64,000 bases of DNA, from the NCBI RefSeq assembly GCF_008124625.1, contig NZ_VNHM01000003.1, positions 1-64,000 of the forward strand, read 5' to 3'. The position numbers and the translations under genes are program-made. Shown here piece by piece: positions 35,970-44,772 of this stretch; the stretch's first letter is position 1, and each line of letters begins with the position of its first letter. The notes under the pieces were generated by a model. It had not been told where the DNA came from. It saw nothing but the letters and a program-made list of their open reading frames with translations, and did not search any database. The DNA is from Desulfallas thermosapovorans DSM 6562 (GTDB lineage: Bacteria; Bacillota; Desulfotomaculia; Desulfotomaculales; Desulfallaceae).

Positions 35970-38471
35970 CTAAAAATCCAGCAGCTGTTTTAGCACATGG
36001 TACTCCGCCACTGCTTCACTGCTTGACCGGCAGGCGTCTTGTATCAACTCCGCTCCCTTTGGGTTGCCGTCTTTTAGCAACGCTGCCCCCAGCCAGAGCC
36101 GGGCGATGGCTCGCGTTCTTTCATCACCTGCCCCGCTTACACCGGACAGGCGTTCTACGGCCAACTTATATTCACCCAACAGCAGTGCAGATTGGCCGGA
36201 GGTTATTGACAGGGCCGGGGTGAGGAAAAGGTCCCGGCGTGGATCCCACAGACACTGCAGCCCGGGGGGTAAAGTTTCTTTTTTATTTATAGCCTCCTGG
36301 GTGGCCGCCAGCACCCGGCGTAAGGTATCCCCGGCGGATTCTTCCCGGCCGGTAAGGAGCTGTTGCACTGCAATATTAACTAAAATATCGTTATATTCCT
36401 CATAACTCTGTATCTGCCACGGCCTTAATTCTTTGGCCCGCCCGGCCTCGGCCAGGGCTTTCTCCAGCCGGCCGCCGGCCAAGTACATGCGGGCCAGAAA
36501 AAAACGATACTCGGGATTATAGGTTTCCAGCTTTACCGCTTGCCGCGCCAGGCGGATACTTTCTTTGATCCGGTTCTCCCGGACCTGGCCGGGGCTGCTC
36601 CGGCTTTGGGCCGTCAGGATCTTAGCCTGCAGCACAGGGTACCGGGCAGACCACCGGTCAAGGCGTGCAGCGGCCTGAACATGCCCCAGGGCTACCTTAA
36701 GGTTACCCTGGCCAGCGGCTGTAACAGCTTGTTGCGCCCTGTGTGCCGCGTCCCATAAAACAAAGGTCTGGGCGGCCAGGAAAACCGCTGCCAAACCCAG
36801 GCCTGTAACCAACAAAACGGTGGGCACCCCCAAATTGGTACTTTTTTTGACACCCATATCAAACCTTTTGGAGCCGGGCACGTTCAAGCCAATATCCATA
36901 ACCTTTTCCCGGTAAGCGAACAGGGCCAGCAATGACCAAAGCAGCAGGGAAATTGCGCCAAAGGACAGGTCGAAATCAATAGCCGCGTGAAGGCCCAGAG
37001 CCAGGGCGGCGGTGCCAATGGCCCAGGTTTCCGGTGCCAGGGGGTGGCTGCGATGTACAAAGAATATGCGCCATAGACCGCGCATCAAAAAGATAAATGG
37101 GAGGATGAGCATGATTAAAGCAGCCGTACCGGCCTCTATCCAGACATGTAAATAGTGGTTATGTACCTGGGTAGAAAAATAGTTAAATGACTGGTAGGCC
37201 GGATAAGCACTCTTCCAGCCCCCTCCGCCCCATCCCAGCAGGGGCCGTTCCTTAATCATGTTCAGGGCATCTTTGTAAAACTCAAAACGATATTGCAAAG
37301 AACTTTCGCCGGCGCCGATATTGGCTGTTCTGCCTAGCAATGATTTTTTAGTGCCCGAGGTATTACTGCCGCTGCCGGTATGGGCCAGTATTGCCAGTGA
37401 CGAAATTGCTATTAAGACGCACATTATGGCAACTATAACCACCCCTGTTTTCGCATTAGCCAGGGATTGCTTGCCACTATCGCGGGGTGTTTTTTTATTG
37501 TGCAGCAGGGTGATTCCTTGAGCCCGTGCCACTAACCCCGCCCATGCGCCGGTAATCGCCAAACAGCCGGCCAGTACCAACAGGAATGCATTCCAATTGG
37601 GGCTAATTTGCCGGGCCTGCGGGCCTACGGTAAAAGGGGCCATGATACTGGCCAGTACCAGAACACCGCCTGTTAATAAGATCGCCCTGTACCTGACTGG
37701 CTGCCCCAGAACAAAAATAACCAAAACCAGGGGCAGCATAACCATGACACTCCTGCTCTGGCTACCGCTAATGGCCAGGCAGGTTAAAAAAACCATTCCG
37801 GCATAAGCTCCCGCCATAAAGGGCCGGTTGCTTTGCAACGCCAAAATGGCAGTGATAATTAATGTTGCCGTGAGGTAGATGGCAAAGGAGTTGGGGTATT
37901 GGAAGGTGGAGGCCAGGCGTTCGGCAGTTAATCCCCCTTCTATAGATACAAGGCCCTGGGCCGAGAAGATTCCCGCTAAAGCAACCACCGTTCCTGTAGC
38001 AGCAATGGTTACCAGCACCCGGCTGGTAAAGTTTTTTGACCGGCCGCCCCCTTGGGGGTTCATATGTGCCGCTATAAACACCATAACAAAGGTTAAGAGA
38101 TAATCAATATGACGCAGCCAGGTAAAAAGAGCTTCCCGGGGATGAACAGCATTTAAAAAAGAGAGCCCGTATAAAACCGTTAGACCGGCCAATGCCATAA
38201 AATAAGGCGAGGTTGCCAAACTGTGTACCGGTGCAACCGGGTCCCCGTGAGTAAAAATGCCGTTTTCGGCTGGTGTTTCTCCGGTTTTAATACTGCGAAA
38301 CCGAATAATGAGCGGGACTATAACCAAAAGAGAAACTGCGGCCACAAAGTAGTGGTGGATGCTCATTTCCTTCTCAAAGAACAAGCCCAGGAAAAACGGC
38401 GGAAGTGCTAGAATACCAAAAGGAATTATAATTAAAACGTTTTTCATCAGGGTCTTTGAAGGAATTAACAA
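35970..38471 (-). CDS. O-antigen ligase/polymerase-like membrane protein with C-terminal TPR region
   Basis: An 833-residue protein. About a dozen hydrophobic segments fill residues 1-480, with the Wzy_C-type loop RPLLGWGGGGWKSAYPAYQ and VHNHYLHVWIEAG at about 400-440. The C-terminal ~280 residues are soluble helical repeats rich in Ala/Leu (AAARLDRWSARYPVL, EKALAEAGRAKELRPWQ), consistent with TPRs. It may polymerise or ligate surface glycans or glycosylate proteins. It starts at TTG 38471 behind GGGGTGAAG; ATG 38447 lacks a ribosome site. It is not adjacent to the other glycan genes. Confidence 0.85.
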   Translation of the reverse strand: MLIPSKTLMKNVLIIIPFGILALPPFFLGLFFEKEMSIHHYFVAAVSLLVIVPLIIRFRSIKTGETPAENGIFTHGDPVAPVHSLATSPYFMALAGLTVLYGLSFLNAVHPREALFTWLRHIDYLLTFVMVFIAAHMNPQGGGRSKNFTSRVLVTIAATGTVVALAGIFSAQGLVSIEGGLTAERLASTFQYPNSFAIYLTATLIITAILALQSNRPFMAGAYAGMVFLTCLAISGSQSRSVMVMLPLVLVIFVLGQPVRYRAILLTGGVLVLASIMAPFTVGPQARQISPNWNAFLLVLAGCLAITGAWAGLVARAQGITLLHNKKTPRDSGKQSLANAKTGVVIVAIMCVLIAISSLAILAHTGSGSNTSGTKKSLLGRTANIGAGESSLQYRFEFYKDALNMIKERPLLGWGGGGWKSAYPAYQSFNYFSTQVHNHYLHVWIEAGTAALIMLILPFIFLMRGLWRIFFVHRSHPLAPETWAIGTAALALGLHAAIDFDLSFGAISLLLWSLLALFAYREKVMDIGLNVPGSKRFDMGVKKSTNLGVPTVLLVTGLGLAAVFLAAQTFVLWDAAHRAQQAVTAAGQGNLKVALGHVQAAARLDRWSARYPVLQAKILTAQSRSSPGQVRENRIKESIRLARQAVKLETYNPEYRFFLARMYLAGGRLEKALAEAGRAKELRPWQIQSYEEYNDILVNIAVQQLLTGREESAGDTLRRVLAATQEAINKKETLPPGLQCLWDPRRDLFLTPALSITSGQSALLLGEYKLAVERLSGVSGAGDERTRAIARLWLGAALLKDGNPKGAELIQDACRSSSEAVAEYHVLKQLLDF

Positions 38472-38716
38472 CTTTCTTCACCCCGGTTGATTTTATAAAG
38501 TCATATTATGCGCGGCTCACGTCATCATAACTTCTCAAACATCAATAAATAAATTGCATACATGTATAATGAAACAAAAAGGCGGCTTATACGTCTAGTA
38601 AATTAAAGTAAAATTATTTGAGTTACAACGTAAACAATCCATGACCGGTTTGGGTCAAGTTGGCCCGTATCACAGGTAAATCGCCGCACTTGAATGAAAA
38701 TGGGGGAGTGAACGTA

Positions 38717-39739
38717 ATGAGAAAGTATTTATTCTTTTTGACAGCAATCTTCTTATCAATGGCGCTTGCAGGTTGTAGTGGGAATACCGGTAATATAGGT
38801 ATGGATGCAAAGAATATTCCAGAGGTTCCACTGGAAGAACTAAACAGTAAATTTGAAAAAGGTATCTATCAAGAAGTTGAACCTGAAACCAGAAAAGTGA
38901 AAAACTTTGCTACCAAAGAACAATGGGTTTCGCATATGTCAGAGTTTATGGATAGGGATTTAGCTTTATCATACGCTGATGAGTTCATCTACGAAGAAGA
39001 AGGTGAGCTGTTTCTTCTTTCCAGGGGCGGTCCGGCTATTTTGCAATTGGATAAGCCCTATGAGGTAAAAAAGCTTGATGAAAAGAAAGTACAAGTTATT
39101 CAAACTAACGAAGACTTGATGCAGGGAAAATACAAAATAACCATCACTTATGAATATAGAGATGGGCATTGGATTATTCAAAACCATGAATATAATGTTT
39201 TAACAGGGAATAATGAAATACTTCCACCTGAAGAAGCAGAAGAAATCATCTCAGATAAAGCTGTTCAAATAATAAATCTGATTGCTAACAAGGATATGGA
39301 AACATTAGCGAAATTCATTCACCCGGAAAAAGGTGTGCGGTTCAGCCCGTATAGTTATGTAGATACTAAGGATAGTGTTATCTTCATGCCGTCTGATTTT
39401 GAGGGGTTCTTTTCTATCCCTTCAGAATATTGTTGGGGGAGTTACGATGGAACCGGCGAACCAATTAATTTAACTCCCGCGGACTATTATGACCGTTTTA
39501 TTTTCGATCATGATTATAGAAACGCTGATCAAATCAGCTATAATGAGCAATTATTTGCAGGCAATATGATTAATAATGCCTGGGAAGTTTACCCGGAATC
39601 GATTATTGTGGAATACCATTTTGAGGGATTTGAGGAAAAATACCAGGGAATGGATTGGCGGAGTTTACGTTTGGTTTTTGAGGAATATCAAGGCCAGTGG
39701 TTACTGGTAGGTATTATTCACGATGAATGGACAATTTAA
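38717..39739 (+). CDS. lipoprotein of unknown function
   Basis: A 340-residue secreted protein with an N-terminal signal and lipobox (MALAGCSG, Cys ~ residue 20). The mature part is acidic with no family I recognise. The C-terminal half (residues ~180-340) looks like an NTF2/SnoaL-type or DUF domain (AVQIINLIANKDMETLAKFIHPEKG; WRSLRLVFEEYQGQWLLVGIIHDEW). A faintly similar block occurs in the unrelated membrane protein at 61909-62889 (FINLLKDNQRELAASYIHF). ATG 38717 follows GGGGGAGTGA. Confidence 0.8.
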   Translation: MRKYLFFLTAIFLSMALAGCSGNTGNIGMDAKNIPEVPLEELNSKFEKGIYQEVEPETRKVKNFATKEQWVSHMSEFMDRDLALSYADEFIYEEEGELFLLSRGGPAILQLDKPYEVKKLDEKKVQVIQTNEDLMQGKYKITITYEYRDGHWIIQNHEYNVLTGNNEILPPEEAEEIISDKAVQIINLIANKDMETLAKFIHPEKGVRFSPYSYVDTKDSVIFMPSDFEGFFSIPSEYCWGSYDGTGEPINLTPADYYDRFIFDHDYRNADQISYNEQLFAGNMINNAWEVYPESIIVEYHFEGFEEKYQGMDWRSLRLVFEEYQGQWLLVGIIHDEWTI

Positions 39740-39775
39740 ATGAGGATAAATTCAACCGCTTTCCGGATACATTTA

Positions 39776-39803
39776 AAGCCCCCTGGCAGAAAACCGGGGG
39801 CTT
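39776..39803. terminator. bidirectional terminator between the lipoprotein and chemoreceptor genes
   Basis: An 8-bp GC stem (AAGCCCCC/GGGGGCTT) with a 12-base loop lies between two convergent genes, about 30 bases from each stop. Confidence 0.7.
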
Positions 39804-39829
39804 GGCTTATTGTAAGGTTAATTGCTTCC

Positions 39830-41701
39830 TTAACTTTGTCTATCGCTTAACTTGAATTTAGCAACCTCGCTTTGCAACGCACCTGCAATGTTGGCTAATT
39901 CCTGAGCTGCACTCGAAATTTGCTGAACGGTAGATGCAATTTGTTCATTCAATGCTGCTAACTGCTGCATACCTGCGTTAGCCTGGCTAGAACTTGCCGC
40001 GACAGCACGAATTACAGATGTATTTTTTTCAACTGCTTTGATAATTTGCTCCAGAGAGGCACCGGCATTACCGGCCACTTGAACTCCAGCACCAACCCTG
40101 GTGCGCTGGCTATTCATTAATTCAACAACATTGGAAACCTCGGACTGTATATCTTTTACAAGCTGGCCAATTTCATTCGAAGCTACAGATGACTGTTCAG
40201 CTAATTTACGCACTTCCTCAGCAACAACGGCAAAACCTTTACCATACTCCCCTGCGCGTGCTGCCTCAATAGCAGCGTTAAGGGCCAGAAGATTAGTTTG
40301 GTCTGCAATGTTAGTAACGGTATTAATAATTTCGCCAATTTTACCTGATTTAGCGCCCAAACTCTCAATGGACGCCGCAACACCTTTTGCTCCTGAAGCT
40401 ATTGCGTTTATACTCTCCACAGTCTTTTTAACAGCCTTGTTGCCTTCTTCCGCCGCCTGGTGCACTTGTTCATATTCATCCACTGACTTATTAGCATCTT
40501 CAGCCTCATGGGCAGAGTTTTTCGCCATATCACTGGTGGTGTTCGCCATCTCCTCAATATTAGCACTTACTTCCTCGCTGGACGATGCCAATTCCTGGCT
40601 GTATGAGGCGAGTTTATCCGAACTGCTTTGAATACTAGCGATCATTGCCCTCAGGTTGTCTACCATCTTTTTAAATGCTTCTTCTAAAACACCTAATTCA
40701 TCTTTACTGTTACTTACTGTTACCTGCTGTGTTAAATCCCCCAGAGCGATCATCTCAGCTGTTTTTCCGAGTTTAACTAACGGATTGGTTATAAAAGAAG
40801 CTATAATTATGGATACCAAGGCCATAATAATAAATCCTATTAGCGTTACCAACATATTGGAATTGCGAATGCCTGTCAGCGGGGCCAGCACATCAGACAG
40901 ATCAGCTGTCTGTGCCACCGCCCAGCCGGTAGTTTTAACCGGAGCATAGGCCATTATTTTTTTAATACCCTGGTGAACATATATAGCATGACCCTTCTTA
41001 CCCTGGCTCATTAGATTTAAGACTTCAGTCAAAGATTCATCCCCGGAATTTAAAATCTCCCTGGTATTTATCCATTCCTCATTTGGGTGAGCAATAGTTG
41101 TCATGTCAGGTCCCTGGATAAACCCGTAGCCATGACCGTTAATCCGCATATTTTCTGCAAGCTGCTGTAAATAATCTACTGTAACTACTATGCCCACAAT
41201 ACCATCCGGGCTTGCCTGGTCTTCCTTATAGATAGGTACTGCTACAACAAATATCATTTGTCCGGTGGTTTTACCCAGTAATGGATTTGAAACACAGGGT
41301 TTTCCCTGCATCGCCTCCTGGAAATAATCCCTGTCGGTGTAATTTGTACTCATTCCGTTAGTCCCAATACTGTTGCCTTCTTTATCTGTCACATAAACTA
41401 GAGCATATTCATCATGTTTTTCTATAACCCTGTTCAAGACCGGCAGGCAAGCTTGGGGGTCCCTGCTCCGGACATCCGTGCTGGCAGCCAAAGCATTTGC
41501 TTCTTTGATAATACCCTGCAGCCATTCATCTATTATCCTGGCATTATCCTCGGCACTGATTAAAGCTATATTTCGCAATTGCTCGTCTAAAACCGTTGCT
41601 GCTTTGTTATAATTTATATAAGAGATACTACCCAGCAATAATACCGAAGTTAGGGCAATAATCAGTATAAGTTTAACTTTCAAACTTCTCAAAAAACTCA
41701 T
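39830..41701 (-). CDS. methyl-accepting chemotaxis protein with dCache sensor
   Basis: A chemoreceptor of about 623 residues: TM1 (~8-30), a double-Cache extracellular domain (~35-270, with [21 protein letters not shown]), TM2 (~285-305), HAMP, and a cytoplasmic signalling domain with the hairpin tip [35 protein letters not shown]. It should sense a small ligand outside the cell and control CheA. The start is uncertain: ATG 41701 sits too close to GGAG, while TTG 41692 is well spaced. Confidence 0.92.
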   Translation of the reverse strand: MSFLRSLKVKLILIIALTSVLLLGSISYINYNKAATVLDEQLRNIALISAEDNARIIDEWLQGIIKEANALAASTDVRSRDPQACLPVLNRVIEKHDEYALVYVTDKEGNSIGTNGMSTNYTDRDYFQEAMQGKPCVSNPLLGKTTGQMIFVVAVPIYKEDQASPDGIVGIVVTVDYLQQLAENMRINGHGYGFIQGPDMTTIAHPNEEWINTREILNSGDESLTEVLNLMSQGKKGHAIYVHQGIKKIMAYAPVKTTGWAVAQTADLSDVLAPLTGIRNSNMLVTLIGFIIMALVSIIIASFITNPLVKLGKTAEMIALGDLTQQVTVSNSKDELGVLEEAFKKMVDNLRAMIASIQSSSDKLASYSQELASSSEEVSANIEEMANTTSDMAKNSAHEAEDANKSVDEYEQVHQAAEEGNKAVKKTVESINAIASGAKGVAASIESLGAKSGKIGEIINTVTNIADQTNLLALNAAIEAARAGEYGKGFAVVAEEVRKLAEQSSVASNEIGQLVKDIQSEVSNVVELMNSQRTRVGAGVQVAGNAGASLEQIIKAVEKNTSVIRAVAASSSQANAGMQQLAALNEQIASTVQQISSAAQELANIAGALQSEVAKFKLSDRQS

Positions 41702-41756
41702 CTCCAAACTAATATTGAATAATAAGGGCAATAATATCTCATAAATATACAATTAT

Positions 41757-41960
41757 GAAACACGCTATATCGCACGATACTTTTTATAATCATCCCCCCT
41801 TGAATTGCAAGCAAATATTTTACATGTTAACAATCTGTGTAAAATATTACTGGTTAAACACTCTAACACTGATTAAGGGTTGCACCCACCAATATTACGT
41901 TTTTCTACAGACAACATTATTTTCCTCCCCGTTTGACTATGAATCCCTATAACATTAACC
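41757..41960. other. short intergenic region, nothing recognised
   Basis: AT-rich spacer between the chemoreceptor start and the duplicated zwf tail. A short open frame is present but has no ribosome site or domain. It probably carries the chemoreceptor promoter. Confidence 0.3.
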
Positions 41961-41962
41961 AT

Positions 41963-42034
41963 GCAACCATTTCCCGCCGTCACGGGCAATTAGTTCTTCG
42001 GCTTCCCGCGGCCCCCAGTTGCCGGCCGGGTAGA
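41963..42034 (-). pseudogene. 3'-tail fragment of zwf
   Basis: Seventy-two bases match the end of zwf (33377-33448) with two mismatches. The minus strand reads PAGNWGPREAEELIARDG and then GKWLHG-stop. No upstream coding part is present. It is joined through ~45 bases of unmatched sequence to a sulfatase tail fragment in the opposite orientation. Confidence 0.85.
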
Positions 42035-42079
42035 CTATAACCTACTCAGGTACGCTGCATAAGTCACAGCACCAACTAC

Positions 42080-42476
42080 CGAGAAGGGCGGACAAACATG
42101 GAAGTATTCCTGTTACTATGATAACCCCCAATTTTGGAGCAATCCCGGAGTCAATGACGAGGTTACCCGGCCGTTGGATGGCCCTGAGAATGTGCAGGAT
42201 GAAATAAAAGCCTCTGTTTGTAAAACAACTGTAAAGACACGTCCCGTACCTGAGCAGATTGAAATGTATAATTTATCTGAAGACCCGCTGGAGCAAACGA
42301 ACCTGGCCCATCCCCGCTTTTCAACCCCCGAAACAAGGGTTATCCAACAAACGCTGGCCAGGATCCTGGAAGAGCAGCGCCGGCAAAAACGCCTTGAGCC
42401 GGCTAGCGGCACTGTACCGGGAATGCCGTCATGCAGTGTATGCGGCCCCAGTAATCCCCACGTTCCCGGTTTTTAA
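42080..42476 (+). pseudogene. 3'-tail fragment of the sulfatase gene
   Basis: An open frame reads QTWKYSCYYDNPQFWSN through CSVCGPSNPHVPGF-stop, nearly identical to the C-terminus of the intact sulfatase at 44773-46653. The catalytic N-terminal domain is absent. Any product would be a 100-residue piece starting at ATG 42174, without a ribosome site. Confidence 0.85.
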
Positions 42477-42594
42477 ATGAACTGTGTTAAATCTTACCCG
42501 CCTTTTCAATCATACAACCTTACAAAGCAAAGACGGTATGGCACAAGATCAAACAGGAAAATACAGACCTTGAGCCATACCGTTTTGAGCGAAT
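42080..42594 (+). repeat. ~510-bp duplicate of the sulfatase gene end plus terminator
   Basis: Matches about 46257-46774 in the same orientation, including the last ~130 codons, the stop and the downstream hairpin. Similarity is very high in the coding part (few mismatches per 100 bases) and lower after the stop. Confidence 0.88.
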
Positions 42595-42606
42595 CTCTAT
42601 GCTTTC

Positions 42607-43071
42607 TTAATTGTCTTTATTAACCAACTGGCGTTGAAAGTATACAAAAACCGGCAAGGGAATTATGATCCAGCCAAAGCTTTTAATCAGGCTGTTTTTG
42701 GCTCTGTTTATTTGCCGCTCCTTTTCCATTAAAACCATTGCATCATACTGCTGTCTCAACTCTTCCTCCGACAGGGTTATCTCCCTTTCCGGCGCACTGG
42801 TATCTGTGCGGGGTTTTTCAGTTTCAAGACGCTTAAATTCTTCAAATGTTTGATAATAAGGAACAGGTGAGACTATATCGGCAACTGCCATAAATGCGCC
42901 CACACTTCCACCGATGGTCATCATTAAAGTAGCGAATAATACCAAATATATGTATACATTTTTAATCACATCCCGGCCCCCTTTTTCAGTCTCATTTTTA
43001 ACAACAACCACAAGAACGACAATAATCACAACAACCAATATGGCTGCAACAATAAGTAATGGAAAAACCAT
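42607..43071 (-). CDS. small membrane protein, DUF5671-like
   Basis: A 154-residue protein with an N-terminal hydrophobic helix, a charged loop (KNETEKGGRDVIKNVYIYLV), a second helix, a long acidic soluble loop, and a C-terminal membrane helix (SFGWIIIPLPVFVYF). The GGRDVIKNVYIYLVLFATLMMTIGG segment resembles DUF5671 membrane proteins. The function is unknown. ATG 43071 follows ATGGGG at short spacing. It is isolated. Confidence 0.65.
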   Translation of the reverse strand: MVFPLLIVAAILVVVIIVVLVVVVKNETEKGGRDVIKNVYIYLVLFATLMMTIGGSVGAFMAVADIVSPVPYYQTFEEFKRLETEKPRTDTSAPEREITLSEEELRQQYDAMVLMEKERQINRAKNSLIKSFGWIIIPLPVFVYFQRQLVNKDN

Positions 43072-43271
43072 TTAACTAACCCCATTTACGATATTTTTGC
43101 GTTGACATTCTGAATAAATATACCGTTAGTTCTATTTTTAACATTATATGCCGGTAACTGGTCGCCAAAGACTATGTTTATATCTTAGCTTCTATATTAT
43201 TATAAATCAACCACGTATTATGGGGATATACTAACTTTGTTTGTAAGCTTACTCACACCGGGGTGATATTT

Positions 43272-44291
43272 TTGTTTATTCCCAAACGGGTTTTTTTTGA
43301 ACAGGAGGCGCTGGATTATCCCCTGGGCCGGCAGCTGTATGAAAGATTCAAGTCCGATGGGATACCTGTTGCCATGACCGGCAGCCATAACCGGGTTACG
43401 GGCATACCGGGCAAAACACCCCGGGAAGCTTACCTGGAAGGTAAACGAACCCTGGTAGTGGGCGTGCGCCGTACATTGCAGTTTTCACCGTGCAAACCTT
43501 CCGCCCATTACCAACTGCCGCTGAGCACCAGCTGCACCGGCCAGTGCCAGTATTGTTACCTGAACACAACGCTGGGCAAAAAACCATATGTAAGGGTATA
43601 TGTAAATGTTGATGAAATTCTGCAGCAGGCGGAAAATTACATAAAAAAAAGAGCCCCGGAAATTACCCTGTTTGAGGGGGCGGCCACTTCCGACCCCATT
43701 CCCGTGGAACCCTATACCGGCTCGCTGGCCCGGGCCGTGGAGTTTTTCGGCCAACAGCCCCTGGCCCGGTTTCGCTTCGTTACCAAGTTTACCGGTGTGG
43801 ATACGCTGCTGGCTGCCCGGCATAACGGTCATACCCGATTTCGCTTCAGCCTTAACACCGAGCATATAATAAAATCCTACGAGCAGGGCACACCGGCCGC
43901 CCGGGCCCGGATTGCCGCCGCCCGCCGGGTTGCGCAAGCGAATTATCCCCTGGGTTTTTTAATCGCCCCCATTTTTATTTACCCGGGCTGGCAAAGTGAC
44001 TATGCCCAATTAATCCGCTCCCTGGCGGAGGAATTACAGCCTGCGGCGGGGCAAGACATTACCTTTGAATTAATTTCCCACCGGTTTACAGCCTCGGCAA
44101 AAAAACGCATTCTGGAGGTGTTCCCGGACACCACCCTGCCCATGGAAGAAGAGGAACGCAAGTTTAAGTTCGGGCAGTTCGGTTACGGAAAGTACGTTTA
44201 TCCAAAGGAGACGCTGGAGGAGATGGATGAGCTATTCCGCCGGGAGCTGGACAGGCACTTCCCGGGGGCAAAGGTGGAGTATTTGGTGTAG
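43272..44291 (+). CDS. splB: spore photoproduct lyase homologue without the canonical H-donor Cys
   Basis: A 339-residue radical-SAM enzyme that repairs the thymine spore photoproduct in germinating spores. The cluster motif CTGQCQYCYL (Cys 88, 92, 95) and its neighbouring tyrosines are present, as are RTLQFSPCKPSAHYQLP, RFRFVTKF and the C-terminal FGYGKYVY. The catalytic H-donor cysteine (Cys141 in B. subtilis, ERAPEFTRFEASCTSD) is Ala138 here (RAPEITLFEGAATSD). TTG 43272 is well placed behind GGGGTG; GTG 43263 is the alternative. It is single-gene. Confidence 0.92.
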   Translation: MFIPKRVFFEQEALDYPLGRQLYERFKSDGIPVAMTGSHNRVTGIPGKTPREAYLEGKRTLVVGVRRTLQFSPCKPSAHYQLPLSTSCTGQCQYCYLNTTLGKKPYVRVYVNVDEILQQAENYIKKRAPEITLFEGAATSDPIPVEPYTGSLARAVEFFGQQPLARFRFVTKFTGVDTLLAARHNGHTRFRFSLNTEHIIKSYEQGTPAARARIAAARRVAQANYPLGFLIAPIFIYPGWQSDYAQLIRSLAEELQPAAGQDITFELISHRFTASAKKRILEVFPDTTLPMEEEERKFKFGQFGYGKYVYPKETLEEMDELFRRELDRHFPGAKVEYLV

Positions 44292-44361
44292 ACAGATGTC
44301 ACAGCAATCATAAAGGACCTGGGCGAGGCGGGTAATATTAAATGCATAAGCGTCAAATAAA

Positions 44362-44383
44362 CCCACCTTTCGCAAAGGGTGGG
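44362..44383 (+). terminator. hairpin after splB
   Basis: CCCACCTTT-CGC-AAAGGGTGGG forms a stem with one bulge, about 70 bases after the splB stop. The preceding TAAGCGTCAAATAA is also found before the hairpin at 60976-61013, so this is a repeated intergenic element. Confidence 0.45.
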
Positions 44384-44390
44384 GCTTATT

Positions 44391-44760
44391 AAATAGCCTT
44401 GAATATGGCACAACATATACCGTTTATATTCCTTCTGAAGCAATAAGCTATTTAGTTGGCAATACGCTGGCGAAACCCACCAATTGGCGAAAGTCGGGGG
44501 GCCATAAAATGGCCGGACACTACGAAATATTGCTTGTGCCAGGCAGCCAAGCTGACGCCGACGGCCTTTGTCGGCTCAACGAGCGGGTCTGGCCAAGAGG
44601 GTAAAATGTACAAAAATGCATATGGCTTTTTCTTTAAGATCAAATAAACCTAATATCCTTACACAGGTCACAACACCCGCTAAACATACATAGTTTATAG
44701 CATATTAAAAAGTTGGTCGTACCAAAAAGTAATCCAACCTGCTTATCAGAATAGTATTCA
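44391..44760 (+). other. non-coding region with several hairpins, upstream of the sulfatase gene
   Basis: About 370 bases without a convincing gene. The stretch 44456-44610 is GC-rich against its surroundings and contains GGCCAT-AAA-ATGGCC and GCCGAC-GGCCTTT-GTCGGC hairpins, and GGCGAAA twice. It could be a structured leader RNA or a relic of a mobile element. I could not match it to a known riboswitch. Confidence 0.35.
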
Positions 44761-44772
44761 GGGGTGATTTTA

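Noticed and set aside
44456-44610. c-di-GMP-I (GEMM) riboswitch
   Set aside because: GGCGAAA and hairpins are reminiscent, but the conserved ACGCAAAGCC core is absent.
44456-44647. 63-codon frames on both strands between splB and the sulfatase gene
   Set aside because: Both strands are open, as happens in palindromic structured DNA; there is no ribosome site or known motif.
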